DNA of 64,000 nt from Hydractinia symbiolongicarpus. Lineage: Eukaryota; Cnidaria; Hydrozoa; Anthoathecata; Hydractiniidae. A program made the position numbers and the translations under genes. Location of the stretch: contig NC_079884.1 in NCBI RefSeq assembly GCF_029227915.1, forward strand, positions 30,010,001 through 30,074,000, read 5' to 3'. The notes under the pieces were generated by a model, which was not told the DNA's origin, did not search any database, and saw only the letters and a list, made by a program, of their open reading frames with translations. The number at the start of each line of letters is the position of its first letter. Positions within the stretch are counted from its first letter, which is position 1. Positions 23,664-36,900 of this stretch are shown here, piece by piece.

Positions 23664-26120
23664 CTCATGCGTTTTAGTGGTGAAAAGATAATTTAAAAAA
23701 TCGTTTTGGAAATGAGTTTACTCACAGGGTATTTTCTTTGTATACATTCGACTATACGGGCCAAGCCCGGGATTTACGGGAAATCGCGGGTTTTCGTTTG
23801 CCGGCGATTAAAATTCTTTTATTCAGCGTCTCATCAAAAATGAAAACATTTTTGAAAACTACAAGTCTCATGCGATTTAGTGGTGAAAAGATAATTTAAA
23901 AAATCGTTTTGGAAATGAGTTTACTCACAGGGTACTTTCTTTGTATACATTCGACTATACGGGCCAAGCCCGGGATTTACGGGAAATCGCGGGTTTTCGT
24001 TTGCCGGCGATTAAACCACTTTCATTAAGCGTCACATCAAAAATGAAAACATTTCTGAAAACTACAAGTCTCATGCGTTTTAGTGGTGAAAAAATAAATT
24101 AAAAAATCGTTCGGGAAATGAGTTTACTCCCTGGGTACTTTCTTTGTATACTTTTGACTATACGGGTCGAGTCCGGATTTACGGGAAATCGCGGGTTTTC
24201 CTTTGCCGGCGATTAAACCTCTTTTATTCAGCGTCTCATCAAAAATAAAAACATTTTTGAAAACTACAAGTCTCATGGGCTTTAGTGGTGAAAAAATAAT
24301 TTAAAAAATCGTTCTGGAAATGAGTTTACTCACAGGGTACTTTCTTTGTATACATTCGACTATACGGGCCAAGCCGGGATTTACGGGAAATCGCGGGATT
24401 TCGTTTGCCGGCGATTAAACCACTTTTATTAAGCGTCTCATCAAAAATGAAAACATCTTTGAAAACTGCAAGTCTCATGCGTTTTAGTGGTTAAAAGATA
24501 ATTTAAAAAATCGTTTTGGAAATGAGCTAACTCCCTGGGTACTTTCTTTGTATACTTTTGACTATGCAGGCCGAGTCCGGGGTTTACGGGAAATGGCGGG
24601 TTTTCGTTTGCCGGCGATTAAAATTCTTTTATTCAGCGTCTCATCAAAAATGAAAACATTTTTGAAAACTGCAAGTCTCATGCGATTTAGTGGTGAAAAG
24701 ATAATTTAAAAATTCGTTTTGGAAATGAGTTTACTCACAGGGTACTTTCTTTGTATACATTCGACTATACGGGCCAAGCCCGGGATTTACGGGAAATCGC
24801 GGGTTTTCGTTTGCCGGCGATTAAACCACTTTCATTAAGCGTCTCATCAAAAATAAAATCATTTCTGAAAACTACAAGTCTTATGCGTTTTAGTGGTGAA
24901 AAATAAATTAAAAAATCGTTCGGGAAATGAGTTCACTCCCTGGGTACTTTCTTTGTATACTTTTGACTATGCGGGCCGAGTCCGGGGTTTACGGGAAATG
25001 GCGGGTTTTCGTTTGCCGGCGATTAAAATTCTTTTATTCAGCGTCTCATCAAAAATGAAAACATTTTTGAAAACTACAAGTCTCATGGGCTTTAGCGGTG
25101 AAAAGATAATTTAAAAAATCGTTTTGGAAATGAGTTTACTCACAGGGTACTTTCTTTGTATACATTCGACTATGCGGGCCAAGCCCGGGATTTACGGGAA
25201 ATCGCGGGTTTTCCTTTGCCGGCGATTAAACCTCTTTTATTCAGCGTCTCATCAAAAATAAAAACATTTTTGAAAACTACTAGTCTTATGCGTTTTAGTG
25301 GTGAAAAAATAAATTAAAAAATAGTTCGGGAAATGAGTTTACTCCAAGGTACTTTCTTTGTATACTTTTGACTATACGGGCCAAGCCTGGGATTTACGGG
25401 AAATCGCGGGTTTTCGTTTGCCGGCGATTAAACTTCTTTTATTCAGGGTCTCATCAAAAATGAAAACATTTTTGAAAACTACTAGTCTTATGCGTTTTAG
25501 TGGTGAAAAAATAAATTAAAAAATAGTTCGGGAAATGAGTTTACTCCAAGGTACTTTCTTTGTATACTTTTGACTATACGGGCCAAGCCTGGGATTTACG
25601 GGAAATCGCGGGTTTTCGTTTGCCGGCGATTAAACTTCTTTTATTCAGGGTCTCATCAAAAATAAAAACATTTTTGAAAACTACAAGTCTTATGCGTTTT
25701 AGTGGTGAAAAAATAATTTAAAAAATCGTTCTGGAAATGAGTTTACTCACAGGGTACTTTCTTTGTATACATTCGACTATGCGGGCCAAGCCGGGATTTA
25801 CGGGAAATTGCGGGATTTCGTTTGCCGGCGATTAAACCACTTTCATTAAGCGTCTCATCAAAAATGAAAACATCTTTGAAAACTGCAAGTCTCATGCGTT
25901 TTAGTGGTTAAAAGATAATTTAAAAAATCGTTTTGGAAATGAGCTAACTCCCTGGGTACTTTCTTTGTATACTTTTGACTATGCGGGCCGAGTCCGGGGT
26001 TTACGGGAAATCGCGGGTTTTCGTTTGCCGGCGATTAAACCACTTTCATTAAGCGTCTCATCAAAAATGAAAACATTTCTGAAAACTACAAGTCTCATGC
26101 GTTTTAGTGGTGAAAAAATA
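23664..26120 (+). repeat. Mosaic monomer stretch without clear HOR
   Basis: C, P, T and D units follow without a repeated order I could define. T anchors lie at 24524 and 25941, and a T-cored unit with CGTTCGGG and GAGTTCACTCCC lies near 24918. That last unit is a hybrid: a P-like left end joined to a T core (TATGCGGGCC, GTCCGGGG). Private variants include CTATGCAGGCC near 24562 and ACTATACGGGTCGAG near 24160. Otherwise this is ordinary satellite sequence with nothing else in it. Confidence 0.78.
25322..25725 (+). repeat. Single-monomer tandem duplication (2 x 202 bp)
   Basis: Two adjacent D-type units, 25322-25523 and 25524-25725, share a private combination: TAGTTCGGG start, CTCCAAGGTAC and CCAAGCCTGGG. 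They are nearly identical until the 3' third, where the first reads AAAATGAAAAC and ACTAGTCTTATG and the second AAAATAAAAAC and ACAAGTCTTATG. This is the simplest exchange product in the window, a one-monomer unequal exchange or slippage. Confidence 0.85.
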
Positions 26121-29100
26121 AATTAAAAAATCGATCGGGAAATGAGTTTACTCCCTGGGTACTTTCTTTGTATACTTTTGACTATACGGGCCGAGTCCGG
26201 GATTTACGGGAAATCGCGGGTTTTCGTTTGCCGGTGATTAAACTTCTTTTATTCAGCGTCTCATCAAAAATGAAAACATTTTCAAAAACTACAAGTCTCA
26301 TGGGCTTTAGTGGTGAAATAATAATTTAAAAAATCGTTTGGGAAATGAGTTTACTCCCTGGGTACTTTCTTTGTATACTTTTGACTATACGGGCCGAGTC
26401 CGGGATTTACGGGAAATCGTAGGTTTTCGTTTGCCGGCGATTAAACTTCTTTTATTCAGCGTCTCATCAAAAATGAAAACATTTTTGAAAACTACCAGTC
26501 TCATGCATTTTAGTGGTGAAAAAATAAATTAAAAAAAAAATCGGGAAATGAGTTTACTCCAGGGTACTTTCTTTGTATACTTTTGACTATACGGGCCAAG
26601 CCCGGGATTTACGGGAAATCGCGGGTTTTCGTTTGCCGGCGATTAAACTTCTTTTATTCAGCGTCTCATCAAAAATAAAAACATTTTTGAAAACTACAAG
26701 TCTTATGCGTTTTAGTGGTGAAAAAATAATTTAAAAAATCGTTCTGGAAATGAGTTTACTCACAGGGCACTTTCTTTGTATACATTCGACTATACGGGCC
26801 AAGCCCGGCATTTACGGGAAATCGCGAGTTTTCGTTTGCCGGCGATTAAACTTCTTTTATTCAGCGTCTCATCAAAAATGAAAACATTTTTAAAAACTAC
26901 AAGTCTCATGGGCTTTAGTGGTGAAATAATAATTTAAAAAATCGTTTGGGAAATGAGTTTACTACCTGGGTACTTTCTTTGTATACTTTTGACTATACGG
27001 GCCGAGTCCGGGATTTACGGGAAATCGCGGGTTTTTGTTTGCCGGCGATTAAACTTCTTTTATTCAGCGTCTCATCAAAAATGAAAACATTTTCAAAAAC
27101 TACAAGTCTCATGGGCTTTAGTGGTGAAATAATAATTTAAAAAATTGTTTGGGAATTGGTTTTACTCCCTGGGTACTTTCTTTGTATACTTTTGACTATA
27201 CGGGCCGAGTCCGGGATTTACGGGAAATCGTAAGTTTTCGTTTGCCGGCGATTAAACTTCTTTTATTCAGCGTCTCATCAAAAATGAAAACATTTTTGAA
27301 AACTACCAGTCTCATGCGTTTTATTGGTGAAAAAATAAATTAAAAAATAGTTCGGGAAATGAGTTTACTCCAGGGTACTTTCTTTGTATACTTTTGACTA
27401 TACGGGCCAAGCCCGGGATTTACGGGAAATCGCGGGTTTTCGTTTGCCGGCGATTAAACTTCTTTTATTCAGCGTCTCATCAAAAATAAAAACATTTTTG
27501 AAAACTACAAGTCTTATGCGTTTTAGTGGTGAAAAAATAATTTAAAAAATCGTTCTGGAAATGAGTTTACTCACAGGGCACTTTATTTGTATACATTCGA
27601 CTATACGGGCCAAGCCCGGGATTTACGGGAAATCGCGGGTTTTCGTTTGCCGGCGAATAAACTTCTTTTATTCAGCGTCTCATGAAAAATGAAAACATTT
27701 TTAAAAACTACAAGTCTCATGGGCTTTAGTGGTGAAATAATAATTTAAAAAATCGTTTGGAAAATGAGTTTACTACCTGGGTACTTTCTTCGTATACTTT
27801 TGACTATACGGGCCGAGTCCGGGATTAACGGGAAATCGCAGGTTTTCGTTTGCCGGCGATTAAACTTCTTTTACTCAGCGTCTCATCAAAAATGAAAACA
27901 TTTTTGAAAACTACCAGTCTCATGCGTTTTAGTGGTGAAAAAATAAATTAAAAAATAGTTCGGGAAATGAGTTTACTCCAGGGTACTTTCTTTGTATACT
28001 TTTGACTATACGGGCCAAGCCCGGGATTTACGGGAAATCGCGGGTTTTCGTTTGCCGGCGATTAAACTTCTTTTATTCAGGGTCTCATCAAAAATGAAAG
28101 CATTTTTAAAAACTACAAGTCTCATGGGCTTTAGTGGTGAAAAGATAATTTAAAAAATCGTTTTGGAAATGAGTTTACTCACAGGGAACTTTCTTTGTAT
28201 ACATTCGACTATGCGGGCCAAGCCCGGGATTTACGGGAAATCGCGGGTTTTCCTTTGCCGGCGATTAAACCTCTTTTATTCAGCGTCTCATCAAAAATAA
28301 AAACATTTTTGAAAACTACAAGTCTTATGCGTTTTAGTGGTGAAAAAATAATTTAAAAAATCGTTCTGGAAATGAGTTTACTCACAGGGCACTTTCTTTG
28401 CATACATTCGACTATACGGGCCAAGCCCGGGATTTACGGGAAATCGCGGGTTTTCGTTGCCGGCGATTAAACTTCTTTTATTCAGCGTCTCATCAAAAAT
28501 GAAAACATTTTTAAAAACTACAAGTCTCATGGGCTTTAGTGGTGAAATAATAATTTAAAAAATCGTTTGGAAAATGAGTTTACTACCTGGGTACTTTCTT
28601 TGTATACTTTTGACTATACGGGCCGCGTCCGGGATTTACGGGAAATCGCAGGTTTTCGTTTGCCGGCGATTAAACTTCTTTTACTCAGCGTCTCATCAAA
28701 AATGAAAACATTTTTGAAAACTACCAGTCTCATGCGTTTTAGTGGTGAAAAAATAAATTAAAAAATAGTTTGGGAAATGAGTTTACTCCAGGGTACTTTC
28801 TTTGTATACTTTTGACTATACGGGCCAAGCCCGGGATTTACGGGAAATCGCGGGTTTTCGTTTGCCGGCGATTAAACTTCTTTTATTCAGGGTCTCATCA
28901 AAAATGAAAACATTTTTAAAAACTACAAGTCTCATGGGCTTTAGTGGTGAAAAGATAATTTAAAAAATCGTTTTGGAAATGAGTTTACTCACAGGGTACT
29001 TTCTTTGTATACATTCGACTATGCGGGCCAAGCCCGGGATTTACGGGAAATCGCGGATTTTCCTTTGCCGGCGATTAAACCTCTTTTATTCAGCGTCTCA

Positions 29101-29940
29101 TCAAAAATAAAAACATTTTTGAAAACTACAAGTCTTATGCGTTTTAGTGGTGAAAAAATAATTTAAAAAATCGTTCTGGAAATGAGTTTACTCACAGGGT
29201 ACTTTCTTTGTATACATTCGACTATACGGGCCAAGCCGGGATTTACGGGAAATTCCGGGTTTTCGTTTGCCGGCGATTAAACTTCTTTTATTCAGCGTCT
29301 CATCAAAAATGAAAACATTTTTAAAAACTGCAAGTCTCATGGGCTTTAGTGGTGAAATAATAATTTAAAAAATCGTTTGGAAAATGAGTTTACTACCATG
29401 GTACTTTCTTTGTATACTTTTGACTATACGGGCCGCGTCCGGGATTTACGGATATCGCAGGTTTTCGTTTGCCGGCGATTAAACTTCTTTTACTCAGCGT
29501 CTCATCAAAAATGAAAACATTTTTGAAAACTACCAGTCTCATGCGTTTTAGTGGTGAAAAAATAAATTAAAAAATAGTTCGGGAAATGAGTTTACTCCAG
29601 GGTACTTTCTTTGTATACTTTTGACTATACGGGCCAAGCCCGGGATTTACGGGAAATCGCGGGTTTTCGTTTGCCGGCGATTAAACTTCTTTTATTCAGG
29701 GTCTCATCAAAAATGAAAACATTTTTAAAAACTACAAGTCTCATGGGCTTTAGTGGTGATAAGATAATTTAAAAAATCGTTTTGGAAATGAGTTTACTCA
29801 CAGGGTACTTTCTTTGTATACATTCGACTATGCGGGCCAAGCCCGGGATTTACGGGAAATCGCGGATTTTCCTTTGCCGGCGATTAAACCTCTTTTATTC
29901 AGCGTCTCATCAAAAATAAAAACATTTTTGAAAACTACAA
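26120..29940 (+). repeat. 4-mer HOR, ~810 bp period
   Basis: Units with CACAGGGCAC recur near 26763, 27573 and 28385, and units with GGAAAATGAG plus TTTACTACC near 27759, 28567 and 29377, so the period is about 808-813 bp. Each group also has a D unit (near 27370, 27975, 28790, 29597). Some groups have extra or missing monomers. The right-hand part resembles the 20-mer region that follows. The stretch from about 26850 onward is duplicated at 48903 onward. Confidence 0.82.
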
Positions 29941-32900
29941 GTCTTATGTGTTTTAGTGGTGAAAAAATAATTTAAAAAATCGTTCTGGAAATGAGTTTAC
30001 TCACAGGGTACTTTCTTTGTATACATTCGACTATACGGGCCAAGCCGGGATTTACGGGAAATTCCGGGATTTCGTTTGCCGGCGATTAAACCACTTTCAT
30101 TAAGCGTCTCATCAAAAATGAAAACATCTTTGAAAACTGCAAGTCTCATGCGTTTTAGTGGTTAAAAGATAATTTAAAAAATCGTTTTGGAAATGAGCTA
30201 ACTCCCTGGGTACTTTCTTTGTATATTTTTGACTATGCGGGCCGAGTCCGGGGTTTACGGGAAATGGCGGGTTTTCGTTTGCCGGCGATTAAAATTCTTT
30301 TATTCAGCGTCTCATCAAAAATGAAAACATTTCTGAAAACTACAAGTCTCATGCGTTTTAGTGGTGAAAAAATAAATTAAAAAATCGTTCGGGAAATGAG
30401 TTTACTCCCTGGGTACTTTCTTTGTATACTTTTGACTATACGGGCTGAGTCCGGGATTTACGGGAAATCGCGGGTTTTCGTTTGCCGGCGATTAAACTTC
30501 TTTTATTCAGCGTCTCATCAAAAATGAAAACATTTTCAAAAACTACAAGTCTCATGGGCTTTAGTGGTGAAATAATAATTTAAAAAATCGTTTGGGAAAT
30601 GAGTTTACTCCCTGGGTACTTTTGACTATACGGGCCGAGTCCGGGATTTACGGGAAATCGCAGGTTTTCGTTTGCCGGCGATTAAACTTCTTTTACTCAG
30701 CGTCTCATCAAAAATGAAAACATTTTTGAAAACTACCAGTCTCATGCGTTTTAGTGGTGAAAAAATAAATTAAAAAATAGTTCGGGAAAAGAGTTTACTC
30801 CAGGGTACTTTCTTTGTATACTTTTGACTATACGGGCCAAGCCCGGGATTTACGGGAAATCGCGGGTTTTCGTTTGCCGGCGATTAAACTTCTTTTATTC
30901 AGCGTCTCATCAAAAATAAAAACATTTTTGAAAACTACAAGTCTTATGCGTTTTAGTGGTGAAAAAATAATTTAAAAAATCGTTCTGGAAATGAGTTTAC
31001 TCACAGGGCACTTTCTTTGTATACATTCGACTATACGGGCCAAGCCCGGGATTTACGGGAAATCGCGGGTTTTCGTTTGCCGGCGATTAAACTTCTTTTA
31101 TTCAGCGTCTCAACAAAAATGAAAACATTTTTAAAAACTACAAGTCTCATGGGCTTTAGTGGTGAAATAATAATTTAAAAAATCGTTTGGGAAATGAGTT
31201 TACTCCCTGGGTACTTTCTTTGTATACTTTTGACTATACGGGCCAAGCCCGGGATTTACGGGAAATCGCGGGATTTCGTTTGCCGGCGATTAAACCACTT
31301 TCATTAAGCGTCTCATCAAAAATGAAAACATCTTTGAAAACTGCAAGTCTCATGCGTTTTAGTGGTGAAAAGATAATTTAAAAAATCGTTTTGGAAATGA
31401 GCTAACTCCCTGGGTACTTTCTTTGTATACTTTTGACTATGCGGACCGAGTCCGGGGTTTACGGGAAATGGCGGGTTTTCGTTTGCCGGCGATTAAAATT
31501 CTTTTATTCAGCGTCTCCTCAAAAATGAAAACATTTTTGAAAACTACAAGTCTCATGCGTTTTAGTGGTGAAAAGATAATTTAAAAAATCGTTTTGGAAA
31601 TGAGTTTACTCACAGGGTACTTTCTTTGTATACATTCGACTTTACGGGCCAAGCCCGGGATTTACGGGAAATCGCGGGTTTTCGTTTGCCGGCGATTAAA
31701 CCACTTTCATTAGGCGTCTCATCAAAAATGAAAACATTTCTGAAAACTACAAGTCTCATGCGTTTTAGTGGTGAAAAAATAAATTAAAAAATCGTTCGGG
31801 AAATGAGTTTACTCCCTGGGTACTTTCTTTGTATACTTTTGACTATACGGGCCGAGTCCGGGATTTACGGGAAATCGCGGGTTTTCGTTTGCCGGCGATT
31901 AAACTTCTTTTATTCAGCGTCTCATCAAAAATGAAAACATTTTTAAAAACTACAAGTCTCATGGGCTTTAGTGGTGAAATAATAATTTAAAAAATCGTTT
32001 GGAAAATGAGTTTACTACCTGGGTACTTTCTTTGTATACTTTTGACTATACGGGCCGCGTCCGGGATTTACGGGAAATCGCAGGTTTTCGTTTGCCGGCG
32101 ATTAAACTTCTTTTACTCAGCGTCTCATCAAAAATGAAAACATTTTTGAAAACTACCAGTCTCATGCGTTTTAGTGGTGAAAAAATAAATTAAAAAATAG
32201 TTCGGGAAATGAGTTTACTCCAGGGTACTTTCTTTGTATACTTTTGACTATACGGGCCAAGCCCGGGATTTACGGGAAATCGCGGGTTTTCGTTTGCCGG
32301 CGATTAAACTTCTTTTATTCAGGGTCTCATCAAAAATGAAAACATTTTTAAAAACTACAAGTCTCATGGGCTTTAGTGGTGAAAAGATAATTTAAAAAAT
32401 CGTTTTGGAAATGAGTTTACTCACAGGGTACTTTCTTTGTATACATTCGACTATGCGGGCCAAGCCCGGGATTTACGGGAAATCGCGGGTTTTCCTTTGC
32501 CGGCGATTAAACCTCTTTTATTCAGCGTCTCATCAAAAATAAAAACATTTTTGAAAACTACAAGTCTTATGCGTTTTAGTGGTGAAAAAATAATTTAAAA
32601 AATCGTTCTGGAAATGAGTTTACTCACAGGGTACTTTCTTTGTATACATTCGACTATACGGGCCAAGCCGGGATTTACGGGAAATTGCGGGATTTCGTTT
32701 GCCGGCGATTAAACCACTTTCATTAAGCGTCTCATCAAAAATGAAAACATCTTTGAAAACTGCAAGTCTCATGCGTTTTAGTGGTTAAAAGATAATTTAA
32801 AAAATCGTTTTGGAAATGAGCTAACTCCCTGGGTACTTTCTTTGTATACTTTTGACTATGCGGGCCGAGTCCGGGGTTTACGGGAAATGGCGGGTTTTCG

Positions 32901-33969
32901 TTTGCCGGCGATTAAAATTCTTTTATTCAGCGTCTCATCAAAAATGAAAACATTTTTGAAAACTACAAGTCTCATGCGTTTTAGTGGTGAAAATTTAATT
33001 TAAAAAATCGTTTTGGAAATGAGTTTACTCACAGGGTACTTTCTTTGTATACATTCGACTATACGGGCCAAGCCCGGGATTTACGGGAAATCGCGGGATT
33101 TCGTTTGCCGGCGATTAAACCACTTTCATTAAGCGTCTCATCAAAAATGAAAACATTTCTGAAAACTACAAGTCTCATGCGTTTTAGTGGTGAAAAAATA
33201 AATTAAAAAATCGTTCGGGAAATGAGTTTACTCCCTGGGTACTTTCTTTGTATACTTTTGACTATACGGGCTGAGTCCGGGATTTACGGGAAATCGCGGG
33301 TTTTCGTTTGCCGGCGATTAAACTTCTTTTATTCAGCGTCTCATCAAAAATGAAAGTATTTTCAAAAACTACAAGTCTCATGGGCTTTAGTGGTGATATA
33401 ATAATTTAAAAAATCGTTTGGGAAATGAGTTTACTCCCTGGGTACTTTTGACTATACGGGCCGAGTCCGGGATTTACGGGAAATGGCGGGTTTTCGTTTG
33501 CCGGCGATTAAAATTCTTTTATTCAGCGTCTCCTCAAAAATGAAAACATTTTTGAAAACTACAAGTCTCATGCGTTTTAGTGGTGAAAAGATAATTTAAA
33601 AAATCGTTTTGGAAATGAGTTTACTCACAGGGTACTTTCTTTGTATACATTCGACTATACGGGCCAAGCCCGGGATTTACGGGAAATCGCGGGTTTTCCT
33701 TTGCCGGCGATTAAACCTCTTTTATTCAGCGTCTCATCAAAATTAAAAACATTTTTGAAAACTACAAGTCTTATGCGTTTTAGTGGTGAAAAAATAATTT
33801 AAAAAATCGTTCTGGAAATGAGTTTACTCACAGGGTACTTTCTTTGTATACATTCGACTATACGGGCCAAGCCGGGATTTACGGGAAATTGCGGGATTTC
33901 GTTTGCCGGCGATTAAACCACTTTCATTAAGCGTCTCATCAAAAATGAAAACATCTTTGAAAACTGCAA
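29941..33969 (+). repeat. 20-mer HOR unit 1 (4029 bp)
   Basis: The private variant GTCTTATGTG at 29941 recurs at 33970, and T anchors 30195, 31399 and 32818 recur at 34224, 35428 and 36847, all at exactly 4029 bp. Twenty monomers would be 4060 bp. The shortfall is explained by two units with a 13-bp deletion (near 30614 and 33440) and five single-base losses. It includes a T unit with GTATATTTTTGAC near 30220 and one with TGCGGACCGAG near 31442. Confidence 0.9.
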
Positions 33970-36900
33970 GTCTTATGTGTTTTAGTGGTGAAAAAATAAT
34001 TTAAAAAATCGTTCTGGAAATGAGTTTACTCACAGGGTACTTTCTTTGTATACATTCGACTATACGGGCCAAGCCGGGATTTACGGGAAATTCCGGGATT
34101 TCGTTTGCCGGCGATTAAACCACTTTCATTAAGCGTCTCATCAAAAATGAAAACATCTTTGCAAACTGCAAGTCTCATGCGTTTTAGTGGTTAAAAGATA
34201 ATTTAAAAAATCGTTTTGGAAATGAGCTAACTCCCTGGGTACTTTCTTTGTATATTTTTGACTATGCGGGCCGAGTCCGGGGTTTACGGGAAATGGCGGG
34301 TTTTCGTTTGCCGGCGATTAAAATTCTTTTATTCAGCGTCTCATCAAAAATGAAAACATTTCTGAAAACTACAAGTCTCATGCGTTTTAGTGGTGAAAAA
34401 ATAAATTAAAAAATCGTTCGGGAAATGAGTTTACTCCCTGGGTACTTTCTTTGTATACTTTTGACTATACGGGCTGAGTCCGGGATTTACGGGAAATCGC
34501 GGGTTTTCGTTTGCCGGCGATTAAACTTCTTTTATTCAGCGTCTCATCAAAAATGAAAACATTTTCAAAAACTACAAGTCTCATGGGCTTTAGTGGTGAA
34601 ATAATAATTTAAAAAATCGTTTGGGAAATGAGTTTACTCCCTGGGTACTTTTGACTATACGGGCCGAGTCCGGGATTTACGGGAAATCGCAGGTTTTCGT
34701 TTGCCGGCGATTAAACTTCTTTTCCTCAGCGTCTCATCAAAAATGAAAACATTTTTGAAAACTACCAGTCTCATGCGTTTTAGTGGTGAAAAAATAAATT
34801 AAAAAATAGTTCGGGAAAAGAGTTTACTCCAGGGTACTTTCTTTGTATACTTTTGACTATACGGGCCAAGCCCGGGATTTATGGGAAATCGCGGGTTTTG
34901 GTTTGCCGGCGATTAAACTTCTTTTATTCAGCGTCTCATCAAAAATAAAAACATTTTTGAAAATTACAAGTCTTATGCGTTTTAGTGGTGAAAAAATAAT
35001 TTAAAAAATCGTTCTGGAAATGAGTTTACTCACAGGGCACTTTCTTTGTATACATTCGACTATACGGGCCAAGCCCGGGATTTACGGGAAATCGCGGGTT
35101 TTCGTTTGCCGGCGATTAAACTTCTTTTATTCAGCGTCTCAACAAAAATGAAAACATTTTTAAAAACTACAAGTCTCATGGGCTTTAGTGGTGAAATAAT
35201 AATTTAAAAAATCGTTTGGGAAATGAGTTTACTCCCTGGGTACTTTCTTTGTATACTTTTGACTATACGGGCCAAGCCCGGGATTTACGGGAAATCGCGG
35301 GATTTCGTTTGCCGGCGATTAAACCACTTTCATTAAGCGTCTCATCAAAAATGAAAACATCTTTGAAAACTGCAAGTCTCATGCGTTTTAGTGGTGAAAA
35401 GATAATTTAAAAAATCGTTTTGGAAATGAGCTAACTCCCTGGGTACTTTCTTTGTATACTTTTGACTATGCGGACCGAGTCCGGGGTTTACGGGAAATGG
35501 CGGGTTTTCGTTTGCCGGCGATTAAAATTCTTTTATTCAGCGTCTCCTCAAAAATGAAAACATTTTTGAAAACTACAAGTCTCATGCGTTTTAGTGGTGA
35601 AAAGATAATTTAAAAAATCGTTTTGGAAATGAGTTTACTCACAGGGTACTTTCTTTGTATACATTCGACTTTACGGGCCAAGCCCGGGATTTACGGGAAA
35701 TCGCGGGTTTTCGTTTGCCGGCGATTAAACCACTTTCATTAGGCGTCTCATCAAAAATGAAAACATTTCTGAAAACTACAAGTCTCATGCGTTTTAGTGG
35801 TGAAAAAATAAATTAAAAAATCGTTCGGGAAATGAGTTTACTCCCTGGGTACTTTCTTTGTATACTTTTGACTATACGGGCCGAGTCCGGGATTTACGGG
35901 AAATCGCGGGTTTTCGTTTGCCGGCGATTAAACTTCTTTTATTCAGCGTCTCATCAAAAATGAAAACATTTTTAAAAACTACAAGTCTCATGGGCTTTAG
36001 TGGTGAAATAATAATTTAAAAAATCGTTTGGAAAATGAGTTTACTACCTGGGTACTTTCTTTGTATACTTTTGACTATACGGGCCGCGTCCGGGATTTAC
36101 GGGAAATCGCAGGTTTTCGTTTGCCGGCGATTAAACTTCTTTTACTCAGCGTCTCATCAAAAATGAAAACATTTTTGAAAACTACCAGTCTCATGCGTTT
36201 TAGTGGTGAAAAAATAAATTAAAAAATAGTTCGGGAAATGAGTTTACTCCAGGGTACTTTCTTTGTATACTTTTGACTATACGGGCCAAGCCCGGGATTT
36301 ACGGGAAATCGCGGGTTTTCGTTTGCCGGCGATTAAACTTCTTTTATTCAGGGTCTCATCAAAAATGAAAACATTTTTAAAAACTACAAGTCTCATGGGC
36401 TTTAGTGGTGAAAAGATAATTTAAAAAATCGTTTTGGAAATGAGTTTACTCACAGGGTACTTTCTTTGTATACATTCGACTATGCGGGCCAAGCCCGGGA
36501 TTTACGGGAAATCGCGGGTTTTCCTTTGCCGGCGATTAAACCTCTTTTATTCAGCGTCTCATCAAAAATAAGAACATTTTTGAAAACTACAAGTCTTATG
36601 CGTTTTAGTGGTGAAAAAATAATTTAAAAAATCGTTCTGGAAATGAGTTTACTCACAGGGTACTTTCTTTGTATACATTCGACTATACGGGCCAAGCCGG
36701 GATTTACGGGAAATTGCGGGATTTCGTTTGCCGGCGATTAAACCACTTTCATTAAGCGTCTCATCAAAAATGAAAACATCTTTGAAAACTGCAAGTCTCA
36801 TGCGTTTTAGTGGTTAAAAGATAATTTAAAAAATCGTTTTGGAAATGAGCTAACTCCCTGGGTACTTTCTTTGTATACTTTTGACTATGCGGGCCGAGTC

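Noticed and set aside
26526-26541. Run of ten A before TCGGG as a possible poly(A) tail of a retrotransposed sequence
   Set aside because: It is a local change of AAAAAATAGTTCGGG into an A-run within an otherwise normal D monomer. There is no inserted sequence or target-site duplication.
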